Assembly (NCBI GenBank): GCA_025454395.1
Contig: JALOOM010000040.1
Coordinates: 1-64,000 of the forward strand
Length of the DNA: 64,000 nucleotides
DNA from: Elainella sp. Prado103
Lineage (GTDB): Bacteria; Cyanobacteriota; Cyanobacteriia; Elainellales; Elainellaceae
Reading direction: 5' to 3'
Shown: positions 9,994 to 19,214 of the stretch, piece by piece
How the letters are laid out: each line of letters opens with the position of its first letter
Position numbering within the stretch: position 1 is the first letter of the stretch
Notes under the pieces: model-generated
Told to the model about the DNA's origin: nothing
The model's database searches: none
Seen by the model: the letters and a program-made list of their open reading frames with translations, nothing else
Translations under genes and position numbers: made by a program

Positions 9994-12390
9994 ATGGTTA
10001 GAGGACAAGCAAACCAACCCAGTCGCTTTCATACTCCTAGCAATCTACCTTATTCCCATCCCACCAGCCATGGCATTGCCCAACCCGAATCGTTGACCTC
10101 TCCTGGTTTGCCCCCTCATCAGCCGATCGCTCGATCGACCCCTGTTGATGTACCGCCTCAAGGACATCCCCTCAGCCAATTTCCGGAGGGGAGTATCAAG
10201 CTTGAGCCTATCAACCCCACCGTTGTAAATCCTACTGCCGTTGTAAATCCTACTGCCGTAAAAGCCGAGCCCGTAAAAGCCGAGCCCGCCGAATCTGAGT
10301 CTGTAAAAGCCGAGCCCGCCGAATCTGAGTTCAATCCACCTGATCCGCCCATCGATCCCATCAGTCTCGGCGAACCAGCCAGTCTGGAGATGCCAGTCGG
10401 TCAGTTCCAGCCCGCCCATTCCACCAGTCGATCAATTCCGATCCACCAGCTTGGGGCTCAACTCCGTCAATTTCAGCAACTGACTCAAAAAGAGCGGCAG
10501 GTGATCGCCCAACTGCTGCTGAAATTACCGATCGATCTCAAGATTCCCCCCACTCGATCCTGGCGCTGGTCGGTGATCTGTTTGGGCATTTTGGGGCTTT
10601 TCGGTGGGATTGGGCTTTCTGCCTACATTTGGCTGGCAGGTTTACCTCCACTGCCCAATTGTGAAGCCACGACTCCCCTATCTCCCGATGCTCACAGGCT
10701 CTACTGTGCGCAAGAAACAGCTCGATCGGGCAAGCTCGAAGATTTGCAGCAAGGGATCGCATTAGTCAAAAACTGGTCTCCAGACCATCCCCTCTATCGC
10801 GATGCCCAAGCTTCACTGACCAAATGGTCACGGTTAGTTTTATTGATTGCCCGTGACAAGATGCAGCACAACGACTTCAAGGGGGCAGCAGCGGCGATCA
10901 GTCAAATTCCGGCTGCCAGTTCGGTGTATGCCGAAGCCCAGCAAACCCTCAACACCTGGCAGGCAGAATGGCAAAAGGGTGAAGATCTCTACACCAAAGC
11001 TATGGAAGCGATCCAACAGCAAAACTGGGGTATTGCCTTTGGCTATGTCAGTCAGTTGGGAGGGATCGAGCATGATTATTGGCGACTACACCAGGCCGAT
11101 CGGCTGGCAAATCAAATTTTGGTGCAGAAAGAATCTCAGGAAGCCCTTAAACAGGCTAAAAAGCTGGCGAAACGGCTGGCTCCTGAACAGATGGGAGCAG
11201 CGATCGAACAGTTGCAGGCTGTGGCTCCTGAAACTCATGCTTGGGCAGAAGCACAGTTGCTCCTCACCCAATGGAGTCAGTTTCTCTCTCAAACGGCGAT
11301 GCGCTATTGGCAGGACGGTCATTTAGCGATGGCGCAGGAACTGGCCCAGCAAATTCCGCTCAATCCGGCTTTACCCGTTGAAGCGCAAGATCTGGTCAGG
11401 TTTAGTCATGCCCAACAGTTAGTGGAAGAGAGCCAAATTGAGGCAAAAGCTTCCTGGAAGCAAGTTTGGCAACTCCTGGAAGCCACAACCGCACTCAAAC
11501 AGATTCAACCTGACAGTCCACTGTACAGCGATGCTCAAGCTAAACTGCAAAACTGGCAAGCCCAGCTTCAAGATTTACAACAGCTTCAGTTTGCAAACTG
11601 GGCAGCCGATCTAGGGCACAAACCCACCTTGCAATATGCGATCGACCAAGCAGAGCAGATTACTTCTGATCGCCCCAGATATGGTCAGGCGCAAAACTTG
11701 ATTACCCTCTGGCAAAGCCGCGTAGAGCGGATTGAAGATCTCCCCTTTTTAGTACGCGCCCAAGGGTTTGCTGCCACTGAAACCATTGAGAACCTGCAGT
11801 TGGCGATCGAACAAGCCTCCGTGGTACCGTCGCATCGCGGCTTATGGACAGAGGTGCAGGCCCAAGTGACCGTTTGGCAAGCCCAGATCGAGAAAATCGA
11901 AGACCAGCCGATCCTGGCACGGGCTCAAGCCTTAGCCAAAGCCAACAAACTGCCAGAAGCCATTGCTGTTGCGGCTGAAATTCGTCCAGAACGCAGCTTA
12001 TTTGGCGAGGCTCAAATGGCTATTGCGGCGTGGAATGAGAAGATCCAGGCGGCCTTAGTGGCAGAAGATCAAGCCCTGATCGATCGGGCTCGTCAACATG
12101 CTGCCCAGAGCCGTCTCACCGAGGCAATTGCCGCAGCCGCTGAGATTACGCCGGGTCGCCCCCTCTACCTGGAAGCCCAAGCTGCGATCGGAGATTGGCT
12201 CCGAGAACGGGATGGTTCTCTCAAATCGGAGTCTCCAGAATCAGCCGATGAGAGTTTCGAGATCCCGTCAGGTAGCTTACTAGAACCCCTATTCGAGAGC
12301 CCAATCGATTCAGACGCTTCAGCCGAGGGGGGAGGAGACAGTTTAGGAAGCGAACCCAGCAGCGATCTCCCAGGCGAAACTTTGGAGTAA
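9994..12390 (+). CDS. single-pass membrane protein with helical repeats (paralogue 1)
   Basis: 798 residues, function unknown. A disordered Pro/Ser/Glu-rich N-terminal part of about 190 residues contains a repeated VKAEPAESE unit. One membrane segment follows at about 192-214 (WSVICLGILGLFGGIG). The long C-terminal part is helical and built of degenerate units of about 55-60 residues, each ending in a YxxAQxxIxxW pattern; the last three begin EDLPFLVRAQ, EDQPILARAQ and EDQALIDRAR. Two Cys just after the membrane segment (PNC and LYCAQE, 16 apart) are shared with the gene at 13307 and could form a disulfide. Relatives are often labelled chromosome segregation ATPase, but no ATP-binding motif is present. 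It precedes its paralogue and a receiver-DUF3685 gene on the same strand. Confidence 0.75.
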   Translation: MVRGQANQPSRFHTPSNLPYSHPTSHGIAQPESLTSPGLPPHQPIARSTPVDVPPQGHPLSQFPEGSIKLEPINPTVVNPTAVVNPTAVKAEPVKAEPAESESVKAEPAESEFNPPDPPIDPISLGEPASLEMPVGQFQPAHSTSRSIPIHQLGAQLRQFQQLTQKERQVIAQLLLKLPIDLKIPPTRSWRWSVICLGILGLFGGIGLSAYIWLAGLPPLPNCEATTPLSPDAHRLYCAQETARSGKLEDLQQGIALVKNWSPDHPLYRDAQASLTKWSRLVLLIARDKMQHNDFKGAAAAISQIPAASSVYAEAQQTLNTWQAEWQKGEDLYTKAMEAIQQQNWGIAFGYVSQLGGIEHDYWRLHQADRLANQILVQKESQEALKQAKKLAKRLAPEQMGAAIEQLQAVAPETHAWAEAQLLLTQWSQFLSQTAMRYWQDGHLAMAQELAQQIPLNPALPVEAQDLVRFSHAQQLVEESQIEAKASWKQVWQLLEATTALKQIQPDSPLYSDAQAKLQNWQAQLQDLQQLQFANWAADLGHKPTLQYAIDQAEQITSDRPRYGQAQNLITLWQSRVERIEDLPFLVRAQGFAATETIENLQLAIEQASVVPSHRGLWTEVQAQVTVWQAQIEKIEDQPILARAQALAKANKLPEAIAVAAEIRPERSLFGEAQMAIAAWNEKIQAALVAEDQALIDRARQHAAQSRLTEAIAAAAEITPGRPLYLEAQAAIGDWLRERDGSLKSESPESADESFEIPSGSLLEPLFESPIDSDASAEGGGDSLGSEPSSDLPGETLE

Positions 12391-13306
12391 AACTATCCTC
12401 AAATGCAGTTGGCTTTCCATCCGGATTGCTCAATTGCATTCAGTTGGGTGCAATCTTTGAGTGCAATCTTTGAGTGCAATCTTTGGGTGCAATCTAAGGC
12501 AGCGTCAAATCAACAGCATCAACAGCCAAAAGTCTTAAATAAAAATAAAGAATTCAGGAGAAGGATATGGTTTGAAAATCAGCCACTTTGCTCAAGCAAA
12601 TTGAGTGAAACTGCTCAACTTTTCTCTACAGATATCTCTCATTTCTACTCAACCCAATGATATGAGTTCCGTATTTTATAAATCAGGTCAGAATACCTAC
12701 GGTGAAGAGGGAATGGGATTCGCGCATGATTTCGATCGCAGAATTCAACCTCAACTCAACCCCATTAGCTCTTGCTAAAGCAATTGGAGTGGCAGTCATG
12801 GTGGAGGGAGAAAATGCTTCAGCGAGTTAAATTCATTGAAATATCGGTGTTTTACTGTTATTTAATAAAGTATTACTTCGATTTTTTAACTTTGAGCTTT
12901 GGCTCGTTAGTTGACTTATTAGTTGGCTCATTTTAGTTGGCTCATTCAATTGTTTGCCCCTGCCTCACACTCAGTTCTCTGTCAATTGGCTCACTCAAAC
13001 TCGATCGAGAATCACTTCTGAGATCGAAATGCGGGTTAGGTTTCCTCTGATCCAGGCAATTGATCCAGGCAATTTACTCAGGCAATCAGGTTATTCCTGT
13101 CTAATTGCTTGTTCCTCCCTCAACTTGGCGCTAAAATTCCTGCGGATAAACTGTCGAAGGTGGTTGACTGTGGAATAGAACCTCGCTCAGACCCACTGAG
13201 CTGCTCCATTCTTTGCCAATCTGACCTTGTGTTCGAAGCCCGTTGGTTGCGCCGTTGATAACCTCCTTCAACCCTTTTCTGGTGTGCTGAGATAGGCATA
13301 GGCATC
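12391..13306. other. 916-bp spacer between the two paralogues
   Basis: No credible gene. It starts with a 13-bp tandem repeat (12444-12495), followed by A+T rich DNA near 12840-12900 and scattered direct repeats of TTAGTTGGCTCATT and CAGGCAATT (12900-13090). The length suggests that the second paralogue has its own promoter. Confidence 0.5.
12444..12495. repeat. 13-bp tandem repeat, four copies
   Basis: Units TTGGGTGCAATCT and TTGAGTGCAATCT alternate as outer and inner pairs, starting about 50 bases after the stop codon of the upstream gene. Confidence 0.85.
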
Positions 13307-15715
13307 ATGGTGAAATCGTCTTTTAAAGATCGTTTTGAGAAAAGTTTTCGTTTTAAACAGCACTTCCAGCAGAAGTCCCAATCTAAACAGCCCCAATCTA
13401 AACAGCCCCAATCTAAGCCCCAATCCGACCCGTCTCCATCTAAGCAGCACTTCCATTTATGGATGTGGACTCGTTTGAGTGATCGCCTGGAACATCAGCC
13501 CTCAGAAGGATCGCAGGGCGAAATACGGTTTGGCGAAATGCGGATTGAAGGCATTAATGACTCGAATGCATCCCCCACAGGGACTTCAGAGGCTCCACTC
13601 AAACGATCGCCCCATCGCTTTCACCCTCCTAAACTCCCTCAGCCCCAACTGCCAGAAGCTTTAAAGCCTTGGCGCTGGTCATTAGTTTGGTTAGCCGCCT
13701 TAGGAATATTAGGAGGGATGGGGACAGCAGCCCTCATCTGGCTCATTTCCTTGCCTCCCCAGGTTGATTGCCGCAATCCAGCCCGATTGTCGCTGGATAT
13801 GGAAAAGCTATATTGCGCTCAAGAAGCTGCTCAGAATGGGGAGTTACCCAAGCTCGTGGATGGCATCAAACTCCTGAGCCAGTGGACTGCCGATCACCCG
13901 CTACAGCGAGAAGCACAGCGTTTAATCAACGATTGGTCTGACCAAATTTTTACAATTGCGATCCGGGAGGTCGAGAAAGGCAACCTGAAAGCGGCCGAGT
14001 CGGCGATCGGGCAGATCCCCAATTCAGCCGAAATTTATACCGATGCCCAAAAAGCGATCGTCCGCTGGCGAAAATATAGCCAAGATGCCTCAGATCTCTA
14101 TGCTACCGCCGAGAAAGCGCTGAAGCAGCGAGATTGGGCCACTGTATCTCAACAGATTGTCCGGCTCGCCGAATTTGAGCGCGACTACTGGGAATTGCAG
14201 AAAGGCGCGGATGCTCTCGTCAAACAGATGGGAGTCGAAAAACAAGCCTGGCAAACCTTGATTCGGGCCCAAAAAATGGCGGCTGGTAGTTTAACGGAAT
14301 TGGGAGAAGCCATTCCCCTGGCTCAGCAAGTGCCGCCCGACACCTACGCGGCTGAAACCGCCAAAGCTGACCTGAAGCGCTGGAGTGAAAAACTGCTGAC
14401 GGCAGGGGTGCAGCAATGGCAGAAGGGCGATCGAGACGGCACCCTGAAAACATTACAACTCCCCTCCCGGTTGAAAAATACGCCAGAAGTGGCTGACCTC
14501 TATCGGTTTAGCCAGGCCTATCAGCTTGCCGCATCCGCCATTGCAGAACAGTGGGAACCGTCTGTTGGAGAATTACTCACCCTGCATGAAGCGATCGCTG
14601 CCCTAAAGCAGGTGCCCTCCAATAGCCCCTTTCATACCCAAGCTCAATCGCTAACCCAACAGTGGCAATCCGAGCTGGAGGATCTGGTGCAGTTGAAATA
14701 TGCCAGCATGGCGGCCAAATGGGGGCAGCATTCTACCCTGGAACTGGCCATCGGGCAGGCCAAGCTCATTGAGGCAAAACGACCACGGCGCTTGCAAGCC
14801 CAATCTATGATTGCCCACTGGCAACAGGAAACCGAACGTCTTGAAGATCAACCGATCCTGAACCGCGCCAAACGTCTGGCTGAGACGGGTACGATCGCCT
14901 CACTCCAATCAGCAATTGCTGAAGCCAGTGAAGTGAAGCTTGGACGGGCTCTACGCCAATCAGCCCAAACCCTGATTGCGACTTGGCGCTCCCAGATTCA
15001 AACCCTGGAGGATCGGCCCATGTTGGCCCGCGCAGAAGTACTAGCCGAACAAGGCGAGTTGAATGCTGCCATTGTGGCCGCCAGCGAAATTCAACCTGGA
15101 CGATCGCTTTACTCGCAAGCCCAAGCGGCAATTAGTGAGTGGCGTGAGCAATTAGTAGTAGATGCTCAGATTGCCCAAGATCAGCCGATTCTCGATCGAG
15201 CGAATGCCTTAGCTGATAGCGGTAATTTGGCAGGTGCTATCCGCGTTGCCTCCGAAATTGGCAGTGGTCGGGCCCTTTCTCAGCAGGCCCAAACGGCGAT
15301 TAACCGCTGGGAGCAACAGCTTTATCCACCTGCTCCCACCCCGCCTGATGTGGATGATGCCCGCGATAACTGGATCCCTGCTGATCAGAACTATTTTGAT
15401 CAGCCAGAAGATTCAGCCATCGATCGATCGACCGATCCACCTGAAAGCGGAGCTAACTCCTTCCCCAGTCCTAGCCCTAACGGCTTTCCGACTCCTGGCA
15501 GTTCCCCTAATCCTCTGCCAGAGTTGCAACTGGTACCCCCATCTTCCTATCAACCGCTGCCTCAATCCTCGGAACAGCCCTTGCCTGCTGCTTCACCCAA
15601 CTTCCCTGCACCGAGTGCGCCATCGGCTGCCCCAACTGAAGAGCCAATGCCGCCCAGCGAGCCCCTGCCTCCGGCTTCTCTGGATCCCCTTCCCCCTAGC
15701 TCTTTGAATCAATAG
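13307..15715 (+). CDS. single-pass membrane protein with helical repeats (paralogue 2)
   Basis: 802 residues, homologous along its central part to the protein at 9994. The N-terminal tail is short and basic with a repeated QSKQP unit; the membrane segment is at about 122-145 (WSLVWLAALGILGGMG). After it come the same paired Cys (VDC and LYCAQE) and the same helical repeat units, the last three opening EDQPILNRAK, EDRPMLARAE and QDQPILDRAN. The final 120 residues are Pro/Ser rich and differ from paralogue 1, so duplication was followed by divergence of both tails. Function is unknown; the repeats suggest a protein-binding scaffold on the non-cytoplasmic side. It ends 151 bp before the receiver-DUF3685 gene. 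Confidence 0.75.
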   Translation: MVKSSFKDRFEKSFRFKQHFQQKSQSKQPQSKQPQSKPQSDPSPSKQHFHLWMWTRLSDRLEHQPSEGSQGEIRFGEMRIEGINDSNASPTGTSEAPLKRSPHRFHPPKLPQPQLPEALKPWRWSLVWLAALGILGGMGTAALIWLISLPPQVDCRNPARLSLDMEKLYCAQEAAQNGELPKLVDGIKLLSQWTADHPLQREAQRLINDWSDQIFTIAIREVEKGNLKAAESAIGQIPNSAEIYTDAQKAIVRWRKYSQDASDLYATAEKALKQRDWATVSQQIVRLAEFERDYWELQKGADALVKQMGVEKQAWQTLIRAQKMAAGSLTELGEAIPLAQQVPPDTYAAETAKADLKRWSEKLLTAGVQQWQKGDRDGTLKTLQLPSRLKNTPEVADLYRFSQAYQLAASAIAEQWEPSVGELLTLHEAIAALKQVPSNSPFHTQAQSLTQQWQSELEDLVQLKYASMAAKWGQHSTLELAIGQAKLIEAKRPRRLQAQSMIAHWQQETERLEDQPILNRAKRLAETGTIASLQSAIAEASEVKLGRALRQSAQTLIATWRSQIQTLEDRPMLARAEVLAEQGELNAAIVAASEIQPGRSLYSQAQAAISEWREQLVVDAQIAQDQPILDRANALADSGNLAGAIRVASEIGSGRALSQQAQTAINRWEQQLYPPAPTPPDVDDARDNWIPADQNYFDQPEDSAIDRSTDPPESGANSFPSPSPNGFPTPGSSPNPLPELQLVPPSSYQPLPQSSEQPLPAASPNFPAPSAPSAAPTEEPMPPSEPLPPASLDPLPPSSLNQ

Positions 15716-15756
15716 GCATGAAAATTAAAATGTTCTGCCTGCCCCCGCTGCCGCCC

Positions 15757-15780
15757 TGGGGTTCATAGTCCCCATGTTTT
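15757..15780 (+). terminator. possible weak terminator after paralogue 2
   Basis: TGGGG and CCCCA form a 5-bp stem around an 8-base loop, followed by TGTTTT. The stem is short, so this is tentative. Confidence 0.3.
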
Positions 15781-15866
15781 CTGTACAGCGAGATTCATAA
15801 TCTACGCTGGTTTTTTCGCAGTAGTATGAGGAATCAAGCCCGTCTGCTGCGTTCATTCACCCCACC

Positions 15867-17924
15867 ATGAGCCTCTCTCCATCCTCGATCCCTGCCTTAC
15901 GACTGTTGCTGGTCGATGAAGATGTTGTGTTTCGTTTAGGATTCCGGCTGTGGTTGAATCAATATCCTGATCTCAGCCTGGTTGCTGAAGCGGAAGATGG
16001 CGAAACAGCGCTGCAAATCCTCAGTCACCAGTTTGCCCGCTCGATCGATCCGCCACTTGCATCCTTGCCCGAATCCTTGCCCGAACCACCGACCCGATTG
16101 CCTGTAAACGTAGTGGTGCTCGACTTGGGGTTAGGCAAAGCCAATCCGGAGCAAATTCAAGGCTTAACGCTCTGTAGCCAAATTCGATCGCGCTATCCGC
16201 AGATGCCGATCTTGTCCTTGAGCCCTGCTGCGGAACCGATCGTTTTAATTGCGGCAAAACGGGCCGGATCCAGCGGGATTTGTGCGAAAACAGCCGATCC
16301 AGCAGTGATGATGGCCGCGATTCAGCGAGTGGCTCGTGGCGGATCCTTTGGGTTTGAACCGTTAGCCCCGACCTCACCTAGCTCTAATGCAGAGTTCAGA
16401 CCGGAGATCCGGCGCACCGATCAAGCTACCGTGGCTCGACCCTTATCTCAGTTGCGGCGCAACCTCAGACGATCGGGGATTGCTCAAATCGAATCTGCCC
16501 TGTTTGAGGTCACAGCAGACTTACAAAGCCGTGATTTGTCGCTCCTTGAGCGGGCTGTGCTAGCGGGCCGACATCGAGAATTGCGGGCGGCGCGTTGGTT
16601 TGTGAGCTACCTGTTAGCGACCCCCAGTCTGGATACGGCGAGTTCTGATCGGCCAATGGCCAGAACTGCTCGATCCAGTAGCACGGCTTCAACTAGATTA
16701 GACGCATCCAGCCCAGGGCAATCACTTGTCCAACAGCCGCTCTCCAGATCCCTTCAATCTTCTCGCAATGCAACCGGACAGAGAAGCTGGGCAGATTCTT
16801 CAGTCAGCGCTGAGCCTGTCCGATCGCGTTCAACCCCGTCTAATGCCGACCCCAACCTCGACCCCAACCTCGACCCCAACCTCGACCCCAATTTCGAACC
16901 TGTGGGAGCGATCGTTCCTGTTCCCTCCGAAATTATTGTGGATGTTCAGAATGCTCAATCTCTGACTTTCGATACTGTACTGGAGAAAATGCAGTCTGGG
17001 CTGGTCAATCAGACAGAAATCACATTGGAAGTCGATATTCTACGGGAAGATAAGCGGCGCGAGTTGTTCTACCTGGTGTTACAAAAATTGGAAGCCATGC
17101 TTAGTGAGCTGCGCTATTCCCAAGTCACCGCAGAGCAATTACCGGCGAAACGATCGATGATTTTGCTAGATTTGTGGCAGGCAGTCCTGATCGACTTTTT
17201 TGGCAAATATTACACCGTACCCCAGGGTGAGACTGAAGTAGCCGTGGTAGAAATGCTCCTGAACGATGCAGCGATCGTTCAGCAAGACATCCTAGACAAA
17301 ATTCCTGGCATCACAGAATTGTTGCGTCATTTTCTGTTTCAGTTACCGCTCATTGTCGATAGCAACCCCTATCCACCCGGTAATCCTGCGGCCTTGGAAC
17401 GGGCTGAGTTCCTATTAGCCAACCTGATCATTCAAGTTGCAAATGCCGTCATGCAGCCGCTCTTGAACCGATTTGCCAAAGTGGAGGCGATCAAACAAAA
17501 CTTCTTTAGTCGGCAACTGCTATCCAATCGGGAAATTGAGCGATTTCGCAATAATCTATCCTGGCGCTATCGAGTCGATCGGGTGTTTCGGGAACCCCAG
17601 CGCATTTTTGAAAGCGAATATCAACTATTGATTTTGACCGGACGTGGCATTCAACAAACTTCGATTTACGCTCCTCGCACCGATGAGCTAGAGCAACTGA
17701 CTGGCATTCCCTATATTGTCACTCTGGCTCTGGAAACCCGTGACGCGATTGCACCTCGTCTGCGATCAGCAGTCTCGCTAGCAGGCAATACGCTGGTTTA
17801 TGTGCTGACTGAAGTGATCGGTCGGGGCATTGGCTTGATTGGGCGAGGGGTGCTGAAAGGATTAGGCAATGTCTGGCAAGATCCGGGTAAAACTCGCTAT
17901 GGTCGCGATCGACAGCAGCGATGA
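15867..17924 (+). CDS. receiver domain protein with DUF3685 output
   Basis: 685 residues. The N-terminal 150 residues are a response-regulator receiver: acidic pair in LLLVDEDVVF, phospho-acceptor Asp in VVVLDLGLG near residue 86, and a switch region near LSLSP. A variable linker contains a 12-bp, four-copy repeat encoding DPNLDPNLDPNL (about residues 328-343). The C-terminal half matches the cyanobacterial DUF3685 family (blocks RYRVDRVFREPQRIFESEY and DELEQLTGIPYIVTL). It carries no recognisable DNA-binding domain, so output may be through protein contacts. No cognate kinase adjoins it. Its position after the two helical-repeat membrane proteins suggests a shared process, which is inference. 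Confidence 0.8.
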   Translation: MSLSPSSIPALRLLLVDEDVVFRLGFRLWLNQYPDLSLVAEAEDGETALQILSHQFARSIDPPLASLPESLPEPPTRLPVNVVVLDLGLGKANPEQIQGLTLCSQIRSRYPQMPILSLSPAAEPIVLIAAKRAGSSGICAKTADPAVMMAAIQRVARGGSFGFEPLAPTSPSSNAEFRPEIRRTDQATVARPLSQLRRNLRRSGIAQIESALFEVTADLQSRDLSLLERAVLAGRHRELRAARWFVSYLLATPSLDTASSDRPMARTARSSSTASTRLDASSPGQSLVQQPLSRSLQSSRNATGQRSWADSSVSAEPVRSRSTPSNADPNLDPNLDPNLDPNFEPVGAIVPVPSEIIVDVQNAQSLTFDTVLEKMQSGLVNQTEITLEVDILREDKRRELFYLVLQKLEAMLSELRYSQVTAEQLPAKRSMILLDLWQAVLIDFFGKYYTVPQGETEVAVVEMLLNDAAIVQQDILDKIPGITELLRHFLFQLPLIVDSNPYPPGNPAALERAEFLLANLIIQVANAVMQPLLNRFAKVEAIKQNFFSRQLLSNREIERFRNNLSWRYRVDRVFREPQRIFESEYQLLILTGRGIQQTSIYAPRTDELEQLTGIPYIVTLALETRDAIAPRLRSAVSLAGNTLVYVLTEVIGRGIGLIGRGVLKGLGNVWQDPGKTRYGRDRQQR

Positions 17925-18122
17925 TTCACCCCTTGGCATCACCCACCAATGGATTGCTTGGTGGAAATTGCTTGGTGGAATAGCAACCCATGCGACACAA
18001 TGACTATGGGACACAATGACTGAGGGGGGGCTGATGGTGCTCCAACCGGGTTGGAATATCTTGTGAATAGACAGTTGGCAAAGTTAGTCAAGTTAGCAAA
18101 GTTAGCAAAGTTAAAAAGGGGA

Positions 18123-18809
18123 ATGAACTTGCAGTTTCCATTTTGGCGATCACCGTCCACTCTGACCGAAAGTGGGGTTGCTGGGTCGCGATCGATGCAT
18201 AATTTCCTGCGTCGCCTTTTGCCGGATCGACCGGGACAATCGCCAGCCGTCTGGCTGCTCAGTATTGCGATCGTGGGGTTGATTTGGCTGAGTAGCAGTC
18301 TGCCGGCCTTCGCCATGCTGACTGACGATCGATTTGATGGTAATATTTTTCCACTCTACGCAGGCAATGGCTCAGTTGTACCACCGAAGGTTACGTTAAG
18401 CGAAGCTCTGCAGCGACAACGCCCTATCATTCTCGTGTTTTATGTCGATGACAGCCGAGACTGTAAGGAATATGCTTCAGTCATCTCACGACTGGATGGA
18501 GCCTACGGCTGGGCCGCCGATATCATTGCCTTAAGTGCTGACATGCTGCCGGTGCAAGATCGCTATGAACCCACCGAGCCAGGTTACTACTATAAAGGCT
18601 ACGTGCCCCAAACCGTGATATTTAATGCCGCTGGTCAGGTGGTGCTGGATGCCAAGGGTGCTGTGCCCTATGAGCAGGTGGATGATGTGCTGCGAGAAGT
18701 ATTTGATTTACTGCCCCGATCGGAATCAGTGGAGTTAAAGCGGCGGATGGTGAACGAATTGTCTACAGAAATTGTGGAACAAAAAGTGGAACAAGAAGTT
18801 AAAAATTAA
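18123..18809 (+). CDS. thylakoid membrane photosystem I accumulation factor, thioredoxin-like
   Basis: About 228 residues with one hydrophobic segment at about 42-62 (VWLLSIAIVGLIWL) ending in ALA-like PAFA, then a conserved domain FDGNIFPLYAGNGSVVPPK and IILVFYVDDSRDCKEYA with a thioredoxin-like fold. Proteins of this family are needed for photosystem I accumulation in thylakoids; the redox pair CxxC is missing, a single Cys remains in SRDCKEY. ATG 18123 follows a purine-rich AAAAAGGGGA; ATG 18195 is an alternative and a TTG at 18051 lies in a repeat-rich leader (repeated KLAKLAKL codons), so I avoid it. A strong terminator follows. Confidence 0.75.
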   Translation: MNLQFPFWRSPSTLTESGVAGSRSMHNFLRRLLPDRPGQSPAVWLLSIAIVGLIWLSSSLPAFAMLTDDRFDGNIFPLYAGNGSVVPPKVTLSEALQRQRPIILVFYVDDSRDCKEYASVISRLDGAYGWAADIIALSADMLPVQDRYEPTEPGYYYKGYVPQTVIFNAAGQVVLDAKGAVPYEQVDDVLREVFDLLPRSESVELKRRMVNELSTEIVEQKVEQEVKN

Positions 18810-18849
18810 TACACTCCAGACAAAATAGCGCTGGTTTCGCTAATTTAGG

Positions 18850-18880
18850 GATGTCAGAGTCTTTTATCTGGCATCTTTTT
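18850..18880 (+). terminator. intrinsic terminator
   Basis: GATGTCAGA and TCTGGCATC form a 9-bp stem (one G-U pair) around an 8-base loop, followed by TTTTT. It lies 40 bases after the photosystem I accumulation factor gene and suits termination of that transcript. Confidence 0.85.
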
Positions 18881-19214
18881 CGTTCTGAATGATTGTAGAT
18901 TAGATTGCTCGCCACTACTCACTGAAACGATCGTCTAGAATTGCCCCCGTCGTTTCAATAACGCTCATTTTTGTAAATATTCTATCAACCAGCAGAATTT
19001 CTGCATTACACCTCACACTTAACCTGATTATTACACCTCACACTTAACCCGATCCATCTGTCTAGTTCATCTATCCAGCATTATCCCCTGGGTGCCGTTG
19101 GATATGAGTGAATGCCGTTGGGTATGACTGAATGCCGATGGATATGACTGAATGCCGATGGATCGCTCGAATCAAGTATTTCAATTCTGACCTGATTTTA
19201 AGGAGCATCTTTAT
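18881..19214. repeat. spacer with two tandem repeats before the FG-GAP gene
   Basis: A 25-bp unit beginning ATTACACCTCACACTTAAC occurs twice (19005-19054). A 20-bp unit, AATGCCGATGGATATGACTG with variants, occurs about 3.6 times (19091-19164). AAGGAG at 19200 is the ribosome site of the next gene. Confidence 0.75.
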
